This document shows positions 1-9,600 of a stretch of 64,000 nucleotides of DNA, in pieces. A model generated the notes under the pieces. That model was not told where the DNA came from, made no database searches, and worked only from the letters and a program-made list of their open reading frames with translations. Origin of the DNA: Arthrobacter sp. ok362 (GTDB taxonomy: Bacteria; Actinomycetota; Actinomycetes; Actinomycetales; Micrococcaceae); contig NZ_FNGC01000006.1 in NCBI RefSeq assembly GCF_900102785.1, forward strand, positions 1-64,000. The letters are read 5' to 3'. Within the stretch, counting starts at the first letter, position 1. Every line of letters starts with the position of its first letter. A program made the position numbers and the translations under genes.

Positions 1-1
1 C

Positions 2-55
2 GGCATCCTGGTCCTGAACTACCCCGACCGGCTCGGACCCTATCTGAACCGATGA
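2..55 (+). CDS. 3' end of an unidentified gene (partial)
   Basis: An open frame enters from the left edge and ends at a TGA at 53-55. Only 17 residues are visible (GILVLNYPDRLGPYLNR). This is too little to assign a family. A leucine-biosynthesis gene is sometimes found upstream of murA in related genomes, but this tail does not look like LeuD to me. Confidence 0.4.
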   Translation, partial: GILVLNYPDRLGPYLNR

Positions 56-68
56 CACTCCGCCTCAC

Positions 69-416
69 TTACACAAACAACTTGACAGGCTCGATCTGCG
101 CTGCGACACCGGCACCCAACTGGTCCGAGGGCACGCCGGCGTCGGCCTGTTCGCGGCGCTGCTGAAGTTCGAAGGCGACAGCCAGGCGGGCCTGGCGGGC
201 GGCCATGGCGGACTTTCGGTCCTCGAGGTCCCGGATCTCGTCGATCAGTGCGGCGGGGCTGTCCGTGGCCGGGCGGGCGGACAGGCAGCAAGCTCTGTGA
301 GTGGCCGTCGCATCAGTGGCAGCACCGTACTGCCCTGCACCGCACTCCGTGGCGCCGGTGCCTTCCGCGCCGTGAATTGGTGTCGGAACCACATCGAGCC
401 CCTGCTTGCCGTCCAT
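69..416 (-). pseudogene. DUF222/HNH endonuclease N-terminal remnant
   Basis: The middle of this reading frame (begins ALIDEIRDLEDRKSAMAARQ, then a segment rich in Q, R and E) matches what I know of the N-terminus of actinobacterial DUF222 proteins, which usually continue for 400 or more residues to a C-terminal HNH nuclease domain. Here the homology stops after about 55 residues and the frame ends in EPVKLFV, so the DUF222 body and HNH domain are absent. The first half of the frame is low-complexity and probably not real protein. DUF222/HNH genes are abundant and mobile in Arthrobacter relatives, so this is best read as a decayed leftover. The family call rests on remembered sequence pattern. 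Confidence 0.55.
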
Positions 417-630
417 GAATTCAGTGTCTCAGGGACCTCTGACAATAATGGCTGCCGGCCCCCGGGTCCTAACTGACCAGCGGTAGCCCAGCCACGCCGC
501 CGACGACCAGGTTCCCGGGACAGCCGTGATGATGTGGCAGACCGTGTCGGGGCCCGACATACCCACCACGTCTGCCCCGCCATATCCGCTCAGGCCGGCC
601 CAGTGCGACGCCAATCGAACCGCTCCGTAT

Positions 631-659
631 TTCAGATCGGTAACGGATGCTCCTATGCT
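631..659 (+). promoter_or_regulatory. Putative sigma-A-type promoter of the murA operon
   Basis: TTCAGA (631-636) and TATGCT (654-659) are separated by 17 bases and lie about 55 bases before the murA start. Both boxes are imperfect matches to TTGACA/TATAAT. Apart from this I see nothing convincing in 417-713: a minus-strand 61-codon frame there has no recognisable motif. Confidence 0.35.
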
Positions 660-713
660 TAGCTGGAGCGTTTGTAAGGATTTGGGGGCGAGTAGTCGTG
701 AGGAAACCGGTAT

Positions 714-2039
714 ATGAGTAGTGTTCTGACAATCCGCGGAGGCGTCCCGCTAACTGGCCGCGTCACCGTTCGCGGGGCCAAGAATCTTGTCCCCAAGGCC
801 ATGGTTGCTGCCCTTCTGGGCAATGAGCCATCGGTGTTGCGCAACGTGCCTGAAATCAAGGACGTCGAGGTTGTCACGAGCCTGCTTCAGCTCCATGGCG
901 TCAGGGTCGACAAGGACCCCGTGACCGGTGATCTGACGCTTGACCCGAAGGGTGCCAAGACCGCCTCCAGCACGGCGATCGATGCCCACGCCGGCGATTC
1001 GCGCATCCCGATCCTGCTGTGCGGGCCATTGATCCACGCCATCGGCGAGGCCTTCATCCCGGATCTGGGCGGCTGCAAGATCGGCGACCGTCCGATCGAC
1101 TTTCACCTGAACGTCCTGCGCCAGTTCGGTGCTGTAGTGGAAAAGCGCCCCGGCGGCATCCACATCTCCGCGCCCAACGGGCTCAAGGGCGCCAAGATTG
1201 TGCTGCCCTACCCGTCCGTCGGCGCCACCGAGCAGGTCCTGCTGAGCGCCACGCGCGCTGAGGGCATCACCGAGCTCTCCGGTGCGGCCACCGAGCCGGA
1301 AATCGTGGACCTCATCGCGGTGCTGCAGAAGATGGGCGCCATCATCAGTGTCCAGACTGACCGCACCATCCGGATCGAAGGGGTCCGGGACCTGGGCGGG
1401 TACAACCACCGGGCCCTCTCGGACCGCAACGAGTCGGCCTCCTGGGCTTCCGCGGCCTTGGTCACCCGCGGCGACATCTTTGTCGAAGGCGCCACACAGC
1501 GGGACATGATGACCTTTCTGAACACCTACCGCAAGGTCGGCGGCGGCATGGACATCGGCGACGACGGCATCCGCTTCTACCACCGCGGCGGCAAGCTCAA
1601 CCCGTTGGTCCTCGAAACGGACGTGCACCCGGGATTCATGACGGACTGGCAGCAGCCCCTCATCGTCGCCCTGACCCAGGCCGAGGGCGTCTCGATCGTC
1701 CACGAGACCGTGTATGAGAACCGGTTCGGCTTCACGGATGCACTGATCCGCATGGGCGCCAATATCCAGGTCCACCGCGAATGCCTCGGCAGCGTGCCGT
1801 GCCGTTTCGGCCAGCGCAACTTCCTGCACTCCGCCGTGATCTCCGGCCCGACGCAGCTCAAGGGCACCGACATCGACGTCCCGGACCTGCGCGGCGGATT
1901 CAGCCACCTCATCGCCGCCCTGGCCGCCACGGGCACCTCCCGCGTCACGGGAATCGACATCATCAACCGCGGTTACGAGCGCTTCACGGAGAAGCTCGCG
2001 GGCCTCGGCGCCGATTTCGACATCACGTCAGCCAAGTAG
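714..2039 (+). CDS. murA: UDP-N-acetylglucosamine 1-carboxyvinyltransferase
   Basis: MurA transfers enolpyruvate from PEP to UDP-GlcNAc, the first committed step of peptidoglycan synthesis in the cytoplasm. The 441-residue product has the EPSP-synthase-like fold signature: the N-terminal GAKN motif (residues 21-24) with its substrate-binding Lys-Asn, and the loop GGCKIGDRPIDFH with Cys121, equivalent to the catalytic cysteine targeted by fosfomycin. Length is slightly above the usual 417-430. The ATG at 714 begins MSSVLTIRGG, which fits the family start. It leads a tight operon with plsC, gpsA and ddl. Confidence 0.95.
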   Translation: MSSVLTIRGGVPLTGRVTVRGAKNLVPKAMVAALLGNEPSVLRNVPEIKDVEVVTSLLQLHGVRVDKDPVTGDLTLDPKGAKTASSTAIDAHAGDSRIPILLCGPLIHAIGEAFIPDLGGCKIGDRPIDFHLNVLRQFGAVVEKRPGGIHISAPNGLKGAKIVLPYPSVGATEQVLLSATRAEGITELSGAATEPEIVDLIAVLQKMGAIISVQTDRTIRIEGVRDLGGYNHRALSDRNESASWASAALVTRGDIFVEGATQRDMMTFLNTYRKVGGGMDIGDDGIRFYHRGGKLNPLVLETDVHPGFMTDWQQPLIVALTQAEGVSIVHETVYENRFGFTDALIRMGANIQVHRECLGSVPCRFGQRNFLHSAVISGPTQLKGTDIDVPDLRGGFSHLIAALAATGTSRVTGIDIINRGYERFTEKLAGLGADFDITSAK

Positions 2040-2050
2040 CGGGGACCGAA

Positions 2051-2857
2051 GTGAAGGAGTCGGCCAAGAGCCACGCCACATTTGTGGCGGTCGCCGGGAT
2101 CGTTCGGCCCGTGATGAACCTGCTGATGAACAAGAAGTGGGAAGGCCTCGAGAAGCTGCCGGCCGGGGGCTTCATCGCCGCACCCAACCACTGCACGGAG
2201 ATCGACCCGCTGGTGGTGGGGCACATGCTCTATAACCAGAAACGGATGCCGCATTTCCTGGCCAAAGCCGGTCTTTTCAAGGTGCCCGTGCTGGGCGCTG
2301 TCCTGCGGTCCACCAAGCAGATCCCGGTGGAACGCTCGACGGCGGGGGCGAACCGTTCGCTGCAGCTCGCCAAGGAGATCGTGAACGAGGGCGGGGCGAT
2401 CATCATCTACCCCGAGGGAACCCTGACCAGAGACCCCGCACTCTGGCCGATGAGGGGTCACACCGGCGCCGCGCGCATGGCGCTGGAGAGCGGCATTCCC
2501 GTGGTGCCTATGGCCCATTGGGGTGCCCAAGAGGTCTTCCCCCGGTATGCGAAGCGTTTCTACATCTTTCCCCGCAAGACGTCCCGTCTGGTGGTCGGGG
2601 ATCCCGTGGACCTGAGCGCCTTTGCAGGCCTCCCGCTGGACAGAGCGACGCTCACCGCAGCCACGAACGTCATCATGGACGCCATAACTGGTCTTCTGGC
2701 GGGACTGCGCGCCGAACAGCCGCCCGCGGAGCGGTGGGACCCGGCGGCGCACAACCAGTCCACGCAGGGTCGGTTCGTCGAGCGGGGCGGCTCCAAAGGC
2801 AGTGCTATCCAAGAGGGTGGCGCATCAAACGAGATTACTGGGGACAGCGCCGGATGA
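2051..2857 (+). CDS. plsC: 1-acyl-sn-glycerol-3-phosphate acyltransferase
   Basis: A 268-residue acyltransferase that would add the second acyl chain to lysophosphatidic acid at the membrane, giving phosphatidic acid. The two family signatures are present: NHCTEID (46-52), the NHx4D catalytic box, and PEGT (121-124), the glycerol-phosphate binding box. The frame stays open far upstream into murA, but the GTG at 2051, 11 bases after the murA stop, gives the expected N-terminus. The C-terminal 45 residues are polar and probably disordered. The stop overlaps the gpsA start in an ATGA arrangement, so translation is probably coupled. Confidence 0.9.
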   Translation: MKESAKSHATFVAVAGIVRPVMNLLMNKKWEGLEKLPAGGFIAAPNHCTEIDPLVVGHMLYNQKRMPHFLAKAGLFKVPVLGAVLRSTKQIPVERSTAGANRSLQLAKEIVNEGGAIIIYPEGTLTRDPALWPMRGHTGAARMALESGIPVVPMAHWGAQEVFPRYAKRFYIFPRKTSRLVVGDPVDLSAFAGLPLDRATLTAATNVIMDAITGLLAGLRAEQPPAERWDPAAHNQSTQGRFVERGGSKGSAIQEGGASNEITGDSAG

Positions 2858-3906
2858 CGGTTAACTTTGAACGAGCAACATCGGCCAGCACCGTGGCCGT
2901 CCTGGGGGCAGGCTCCTGGGGCACCACTTTCGCCAAGGTCGTCGCCGACGCAGCCGCCGCCTCCGGGGTCGAACGAAGCATCCGCCTCTGGGGCCGACGT
3001 CCGGAAATTGTGGACCAGATCAACACCCTGCACCGCAATGAGCAGTACCTGAAGGGCATCACGCTGCCGTCCAGCATCACCGCGTCCAAGGATGTCTCCG
3101 AGGTCCTGGCGGGCGCCGAGCTGGTCATCCTGGCGGTTCCGGCACAGACCCTGCGGCCGCAACTGCAGGCCTGGAAGGAGCATCTGGCGCCCGGCGCCGT
3201 CGTGGTGTCCCTCATGAAGGGCCTTGAGCTCCACACCGATGCCCGCATGAGCGAGGTCATCTGCACGGAGCTGGACCTGCCGGCTGACCGCGTCGCCGTG
3301 GTTTCCGGCCCCAACCTGGCCATGGAGATCGCCCGGGAAGAACCGACCGCATCCGTCGTGGCCTGCACGGATCCGGTCACGGCAGGCTGGATCGCCCGCA
3401 GCTGCACCGCGCCCTACTTCCGCCCGTACACCACCACGGATGTGATCGGCGTCGAAATCGGCGGGATCGTCAAGAACGTGATCGCCCTGGCCGTGGGAAT
3501 CTGCGAAGGCAAGAAGATGGGGGACAACACCAAGGCCTCCGTCATCACCCGCGGCTTGGCAGAGACCTCCCGGCTGACCCTTGCCCTGGGTGGTGAGGCC
3601 CGGACCATGGCGGGGCTCGCCGGCCTGGGCGATCTCGTGGCCACGTGTTCCTCTCCGCTGTCCCGAAACCACACCGCCGGCCGGCTTCTCGGCAACGGAC
3701 TGACCCTGGAGCAGGTCACGGCCGAAATGAAGCAGACGGCCGAGGGCATCAAGTCCAGCCAGGCGGTCCATGAGCTTGCCGGCAAGCTCGGCGTCGACAT
3801 GCCGATTACGGCAGCCGTCGTCGCCGTGTTGGCGGGAAAACTGTCCGTAGACGAACTGGGTCCGCTGCTGCTGTCCCGGGACCTGAAACCCGAAGGCGAT
3901 CACTGA
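2854..3906 (+). CDS. gpsA: Glycerol-3-phosphate dehydrogenase [NAD(P)+]
   Basis: GpsA reduces dihydroxyacetone phosphate to sn-glycerol 3-phosphate, the backbone used by phospholipids and by glycerol-type teichoic acids. The 350-residue product shows the Rossmann motif GAGSWGT (18-24), the VSGPNLA segment, and the catalytic lysine in GGIVKNVIA (Lys207), followed by the NTKASVITRG helix. The start is the ATG that overlaps the plsC stop. It is followed two bases later by ddl. Length matches the family (about 330-340) with a short N-terminal extension. Confidence 0.95.
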   Translation: MTVNFERATSASTVAVLGAGSWGTTFAKVVADAAAASGVERSIRLWGRRPEIVDQINTLHRNEQYLKGITLPSSITASKDVSEVLAGAELVILAVPAQTLRPQLQAWKEHLAPGAVVVSLMKGLELHTDARMSEVICTELDLPADRVAVVSGPNLAMEIAREEPTASVVACTDPVTAGWIARSCTAPYFRPYTTTDVIGVEIGGIVKNVIALAVGICEGKKMGDNTKASVITRGLAETSRLTLALGGEARTMAGLAGLGDLVATCSSPLSRNHTAGRLLGNGLTLEQVTAEMKQTAEGIKSSQAVHELAGKLGVDMPITAAVVAVLAGKLSVDELGPLLLSRDLKPEGDH

Positions 3907-3908
3907 GA

Positions 3909-5054
3909 GTGTCAGAGAACAATATGACCACAGAAGGCCGTACGGACCAGCCGAAGCCCCGCGTGGCGGTGCTGTTCGGCGGCCGCTCCAGCGAGCACGC
4001 CGTCAGCTGCGTGACAGCCGCCGGCGTCCTGGGCGCCATCGACAAGGACAAGTACGACGTCATCCCGATCGGGATCGCCAAGACCGGCCAGTGGGTTTTG
4101 GCCTCCGGCGAGACCAACGAGTGGTCGCTTTCCGCCTCGTCGCTGCCCGAGGTGGCGCCGTCGGCACAGACCGTGGCCTTGGCGGAGATCGGCGGCGAGC
4201 ACCAGCTGATCGTCGCAGCCCCGAACACGGTCCCGCAGGAACTCGGCTCCGTGGATGTCGTCTTCCCGCTGCTGCACGGGCCCTTCGGCGAGGACGGGAC
4301 CATCCAGGGCCTCCTGGAACTGTCCGACACCCGCTATGTGGGCGCCGGCGTGCTCGCGTCCGCGGTCGGCATGGACAAGCACTTCATGAAGGTGGTCTTT
4401 GAATCGGTCGGGCTCCAGGTGGGACCGTACATCGCCGTGACCGACCGGCAGTGGCGCACAGATCCCGAAACCGTCCGCAAGCGCGTGGACCAGCTGGGCT
4501 TCCCCGTGTTCGTCAAGCCGGCCCGGGCGGGCTCTTCCATGGGCATCTCCAAGGTGGATTCCCTCGACGGCCTTGACGCCGCAATAGAGACCGCCCGGGA
4601 GCACGATCCTAAACTGGTCATCGAGGCTGGCATCACGGGACGCGAGATTGAATGCGCTGTATTAGAGGGCCGGGGGAACGATAGTCCCCGGACGTCCATG
4701 CCCGGCGAGATTTCCGTGGCAGGCGGCGGGCACGACTTCTATGACTTCAACGCCAAATACGTCGACGACGCCGCCGCGCTGAGCTGCCCAGCCGACCTCC
4801 CCGAAGAAGCGATCGCCCGGGTCCGGGAACTGGCCGCCGTCGCGTTCGACGCCGTCGGTGGTGAGGGACTGAGCCGGGTTGACTTCTTCTACACCCCGGA
4901 TGGCGATCTGATTATCAACGAGATCAACACGATGCCTGGCTTTACGCCCAAGAGCATGTACCCGCAGATGTGGAAGGCCTCAGGCCTGGGCTACGCCGAA
5001 CTGATTGACGAGCTGATCCACCTCGCACTGCACCGCAAAACCGGCCTGCGCTAG
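3909..5054 (+). CDS. ddl: D-alanine--D-alanine ligase
   Basis: An ATP-grasp ligase of 381 residues that joins two D-alanines for the peptidoglycan stem peptide. Visible signatures are GGRSSEH (24-30) at the N-terminus, the ATP-binding VKPARAGSSMGISKV, and the metal-binding EINTMPGFTPKSMYPQ near the end. The GTG at 3909 follows the gpsA stop by two bases. The last 15 codons occur again, diverged, at 12645-12689. A 22-base piece straight after this stop copies the end of the DUF3515 gene. These repeats suggest the native neighbour of ddl was the DUF3515 gene and that 7.6 kb now separates them. Confidence 0.95.
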   Translation: MSENNMTTEGRTDQPKPRVAVLFGGRSSEHAVSCVTAAGVLGAIDKDKYDVIPIGIAKTGQWVLASGETNEWSLSASSLPEVAPSAQTVALAEIGGEHQLIVAAPNTVPQELGSVDVVFPLLHGPFGEDGTIQGLLELSDTRYVGAGVLASAVGMDKHFMKVVFESVGLQVGPYIAVTDRQWRTDPETVRKRVDQLGFPVFVKPARAGSSMGISKVDSLDGLDAAIETAREHDPKLVIEAGITGREIECAVLEGRGNDSPRTSMPGEISVAGGGHDFYDFNAKYVDDAAALSCPADLPEEAIARVRELAAVAFDAVGGEGLSRVDFFYTPDGDLIINEINTMPGFTPKSMYPQMWKASGLGYAELIDELIHLALHRKTGLR

Positions 5055-5408
5055 GCCTACCTACTGGTCGGCAGGGGCAACAGGCGCACTACATGTACTT
5101 CGCGGACCTGAATGCAACCCTGCTTCCTGTCTCCAGTGGGAGCACCGGTATACTCGGACGGTCAACGGACCCGCGGACGCTTTCGGGGCAGTCCTTTCGC
5201 CCTACCTGCGGAGAAGATTAACACTTCCTTAAGTGACGTCGTTGCCGGCGGGGCATGGTGTGTGCATCCGACAGGTTTAGCTACTGTCAGCAGTGGGCCT
5301 CGGAGGGGCACGTCTGGAAAGTCACCGAATGCGACCTGCGGGCCAGCCGCGTATTGAATTTATTTAAATATCACAGAGATCAAGTCTCTGTCTGAGTGGG
5401 GGTTCTCG
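5055..5408. other. Non-coding stretch upstream of locus A, with a short inverted repeat
   Basis: No credible gene is seen in these 354 bases. The first 21 bases repeat the 3' end of the DUF3515 gene found intact at 12736. Near the right end is a conspicuously A/T-rich run at 5353-5370 inside GC-rich DNA, followed by an inverted repeat (ACAGAGA at 5373-5379 and TCTCTGT at 5385-5391) just upstream of the wecC start. This could be a promoter/operator region, but I cannot place convincing -35 and -10 boxes. Confidence 0.4.
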
Positions 5409-6656
5409 TTGAATACCATTGAAACAGTAGCTGTCATCGGATTGGGCTACATCGGCCTGCCGACCGCGGCGATTCTTGCCGGAAACGGCGTTCACGTCAT
5501 CGGTGTGGACGTAAACTCGGACACGGTCGACTCCGTCAACCGTGGTGAAGTTCCCTTTGTAGAGCCAGACCTGGCATCCTACGTAGCTGGCGCCGTAAGC
5601 CAGCACAAGCTCAGCGCGTCCGGCGAGACTCCCGCCGCCCAGGCGTACATCGTGGCTGTCCCCACGCCTTTTAACGCGGACCACACAGCTGATCTGACAT
5701 ACATCAAGGCCGCCGCGCGCGGCATTGCCCCTCAGCTTGTGGGTGGGGAGCTCGTTATTCTTGAGTCCACGTCGCCTCCTGGAACCACGCAGCTCCTCGG
5801 GGAGTACCTCATCAGTTTGCGGCCGGATTTGCGTCTCGATGGAACCGATGGCAAGCCGTCCATCCATGTGGCCCACTGCCCGGAGCGTGTGTTGCCCGGC
5901 CGGATCATGATCGAGCTTGTCACCAATGACCGCATCGTCGGAGGCCTAACCCCCGAGGCAGCCCAGCTCGCCAAAGCGCTATACGCCGTCTTCTGCCAAG
6001 GCGAGATCCTCGTCACCGACGCCGCCACGGCGGAAATGGCCAAGCTGGTGGAGAACTCCTACCGCGACGTAAATATCGCCTTCGCCAACGAGCTATCGGT
6101 GATCAGCGACAAGCTGGGCATTAACGTCTGGGAACTCATCAAACTCGCCAACCACCACCCCCGCGTTAATATCCTGCAGCCGGGCCCCGGGGTGGGCGGC
6201 CACTGCATCGCCGTCGATCCCTGGTTTATTGTCGCCGCTGCCCCGGAAGAAGCACAGCTGATCCGGCAGGCACGCGAGACGAACGACTCGAAGCCGGACT
6301 GGGTCGTGAAGAAGGTACAGGAAGCTGTCGGGGAGACCGTATCGCCCAAGATCGCTGTCTTGGGACTGGCGTTCAAGGCGAACATCGACGACCTCCGTGA
6401 GTCTCCCGCCGTCGCAATCGTCGAAAAACTCAGCTCCAAGCTGGACGGCGCAGAACTGCTGATTGTAGAGCCGCATGTGGATCGTCTCCCGAGGCAGCTT
6501 GCAAGTCTCAGTAACGTAGTCCTGCACGAACTGGACCCGGCGGTAGCTGAGGCCGACGTTGTGCTGCTCCTCGTGGACCATGACGACTTCAGGGAAATGG
6601 ACCGGCAACCCATGGCGGGCAAGCCAGTGTTGGACACGCGGGGAATCTGGCAGTAA
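5409..6656 (+). CDS. wecC: UDP-N-acetyl-D-mannosamine dehydrogenase (copy 1)
   Basis: This enzyme oxidises UDP-ManNAc twice with NAD+ to UDP-N-acetylmannosaminuronic acid (UDP-ManNAcA). The 415-residue protein has the Rossmann motif GLGYIGLP (11-18), the ESTSPPGTT segment, and the catalytic cysteine in GPGVGGHCIAVDPW (Cys266). The residues around it follow the WecC pattern rather than UDP-glucose dehydrogenase. The TTG at 5409 has a G-rich ribosome site (GTGGGGG) just upstream. A paralogue lies at 20772-22052. With wecB nearby, the pair makes UDP-ManNAcA from UDP-GlcNAc, probably for a teichuronic-type wall polymer. Confidence 0.9.
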   Translation: MNTIETVAVIGLGYIGLPTAAILAGNGVHVIGVDVNSDTVDSVNRGEVPFVEPDLASYVAGAVSQHKLSASGETPAAQAYIVAVPTPFNADHTADLTYIKAAARGIAPQLVGGELVILESTSPPGTTQLLGEYLISLRPDLRLDGTDGKPSIHVAHCPERVLPGRIMIELVTNDRIVGGLTPEAAQLAKALYAVFCQGEILVTDAATAEMAKLVENSYRDVNIAFANELSVISDKLGINVWELIKLANHHPRVNILQPGPGVGGHCIAVDPWFIVAAAPEEAQLIRQARETNDSKPDWVVKKVQEAVGETVSPKIAVLGLAFKANIDDLRESPAVAIVEKLSSKLDGAELLIVEPHVDRLPRQLASLSNVVLHELDPAVAEADVVLLLVDHDDFREMDRQPMAGKPVLDTRGIWQ

Positions 6657-6688
6657 TTGCAAGCCCGACGCGCACACGGAGTGAAGCC

Positions 6689-9600
6689 TTGAAGTATGCA
6701 GATGAAGTCGCCCACATAGCGACGGTCAAACTGGCCAAACGCAAGAGGTATCTTCAGGATATCGACGCTGTGATCCAGGACTATGAACGGATTCTTGCCC
6801 GTGAAGCCCAGGGCCGGCGTCGGGAGCACGTTCTGGAGAGTGATCTCCGTGCCATGCGAAGGGCCCGGGACAACGCCAAGGCTGAGCTGAAGTCAGCGAA
6901 TGACGAGCGCAAAAAGCTAAAATCAGCCCTGAAAGCGCTTCGCTCCTCCAAGAGCCTCCAAATCGGGCGGGCAGTCCTCGCCCCCGCTCGCATTCTCTCC
7001 CGCGTGTTCGGGAATACGGGGAGGCCGGCTCAGATTAAACCAAGGCCGGTCAAGCGCTCAGTTCCGGCAGAATCGGGCCGATCGTCGTCGAAGCAGTCCG
7101 CCGTGTCCGGGCAGAGTTTGGCCGCTCTCAAACCCGTCATGGCAGGGGGTGTTATCCCTGTGCAGCGCGAAGACCTCATCCGTGAGTTTGAGGCGCAGCC
7201 GTCCAGGGCCACGGCCCTCAAGGTCATCTCCCACGATTACTTTGTCAGGGGGTCGATTCTGGAGCCGGCAGAGTTCATTCTTCAGAACGCCGCGCTCCTC
7301 AGCGATTTGGCCGGTTCAGAACGCGTGCTTGTACAAAATATCCTTGGGCAGCGCGAGCTTCTGACCCGGGAGCAGTTCCTCTCCCCGAGACAATCCAATG
7401 CCGGCTACGCGGTGGAGCGCAAACGGATTATGTACTGCGCCCACAGCACCGGATACTTCAACAGCAACGGCTATTCGACGCGAACCGGTGGTGTTGTCGC
7501 CGGGCTTCAGGCCAACGGCGAAGATGTCCTGGTTGTGGCGCGCCCCGGGTACCCGTGGGATTCGACAGTCGATGTTGAAGTGTCTTCCAAGGATCGCTTC
7601 GAGCGTGAGATTAGCGGAGTCACACACGTTTTCAACCCAGGACCGAGCTTGACCGCCGACCGCCTGGATTACTACTTGGCCGAAGCCGTAGATGTCTACG
7701 TCCGCGAGGCCCAACGCAATCGGGTCTCGCTAATCCAGTCTGCCTCGAACTACGTCACCGCATTGCCGGCACTCATGGCGGCCCGAAGGCTCGGTATCCC
7801 CTTCGCCTATGAAGTCCGGGGACTGTGGGAGATCACGCAGCTATCCAATAACCCGAACTGGGGAGAGACAGAGCGCTTTAAGCTTGCTGTCCGCCTAGAA
7901 ACACTGGTAGCAACTGAAGCCGATCTCGTCCTGGCGATCACGAGCCAGGTGCGGGACGAATTGGTGCGGCGCGGAGTCGACTCATCCTCGATCAGCCTGA
8001 TGCCAAATTCGGTGGACACCGATACGTTTGCTCCCATGCCCGCCCTGGAACCTCTGCGTCGAAAACTTGGCCTGGCAGAGAACACGACCGTGGTCGGCTA
8101 CGCGGGAAGCCTTGTCGCTTACGAGGGCTTGGACGATCTCCTGGACGCAGCAAGAATCGTCCTAGACGGGGGCTTGGACGTTACTTTAGTAATCGTCGGC
8201 GACGGCGTTCAGTTGCCCGAGCTGAAACGGCGGGCTGTGGAACTCGGAATCTCTGACAAAGTCATGTTCACCGGTCGAGTGCCGGCGGCAGAAATCCCGA
8301 ACTACGTAAGTCTTTTCGATATCATGCCATGTCCTCGAAGATGGTCGCCGGTTACGGAAATGGTGTCACCGCTCAAACCTCTCGAGGCAATGGCAAGCGC
8401 CAAGGCTTTGATCCTCAGCGACCTCGCCCCGTTGCGCGACCTTGCAGGGCCGGAACAGGCCCGCGCTTTGCTCTCAGAAGCCGGAAATCCGAGCTCTCTT
8501 GCGGAGGCAATCATAGTTTTGGCACAAGACTCCGAGCGGCGTGCGTTGATGGGCAGACGAGCCCGCCTCTGGGCGGTCGAGGAACGCACCTGGCGGTCGA
8601 CCGGCCGTAAGGCTGTAGAAGCTCACGGCCGGGCGGGCGCCGGAGCACCACCTGCCTCAGGGCGGATACTGTCGGAAATGACCGTCGGCATAATAGCCGA
8701 CGAATTCACTCTTGAGGGTATGCGCGGCGACACCACACTTGTCGAGCTCCGGCCTGAGTCGTGGCGCAAGCAAATCGATGCACAGCCGCTGGACGCGCTG
8801 TTAGTGGAGTCCGCTTGGGAGGGCGTTGACGGCTTGTGGAACCAAAAGGTCGGTTACTACGACGAAGAGCGATTCTCGACGTTGAGGGCCATCCTGGAAC
8901 ACTGCAACACGGTGGGCATCCCAACGATCTTTTGGAACAAGGAAGATCCTGTGCACATCAGCAGGTTCAGCCGAACTGCCGCCCATTTTGACCACGTATT
9001 CACGACAGATTCGGACTGCATCCGCCTGTACAAAGCGGACGCGGGTCCCCGGCAGCGAACTGTCGCTTCGCTTCCCTTTTATGCCCAACCCCGGCTACAC
9101 AACATCGTTCCGTCCGAACGCCCATATGATCACTCCGTGGCCTACGCCGGTTCCTTCTACGGCGACCGATATAAGGCCCGGTCCGAGGAATTAGCCACAA
9201 TCCTGGACGTTGCCAAAAACCATGGGTTGTCCATCTATGACAGGCAGCATCTGAATCCGGAGAGCCCCTATCGCTTCCCGGATCATCTGAGCCGATACGT
9301 CCGGGGAGGGCTGAGCTATAAGGAAATGGTTGATGCCTACAAATCCCATCCCGTGCACATAAATGTAAACTCAGTCGATGGCTCACCCACGATGTTCTCT
9401 CGGCGCGTCATGGAGGTTGCCGCATCCGGCTCGGCGGTCCTGAGCGGCAGAGGCGTCGGCGTTGAGAACGTCATGAACGGCCTTGTGCCGGTCATCGAGG
9501 GGTCAGACGAAGTAGACCTTCTTGTGACCGAATGGATGAACAACGAGCCGGCGCGCATAAGGGACGCGTGGCTCGCTTACAGGCACGTGCACAGGGGTCA

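Noticed and set aside
429..614. 61-codon minus-strand frame before murA
   Set aside because: Reads somewhat protein-like but matches no family I know and has no ribosome site; could be another decayed fragment, not supportable.
750..1907. Long minus-strand open frame (385 codons) opposite murA
   Set aside because: It is antisense to a clear MurA, is rich in A, G, R and D as expected from GC-rich shadow frames, and shows no motif.
2560..3903. Minus-strand open frame of 447 codons opposite gpsA
   Set aside because: The GpsA frame carries all family motifs; the antisense frame has none.
5112..5357. 81-codon frame in the gap before wecC
   Set aside because: No ribosome site, no motif, low-complexity residues; treated as non-coding.
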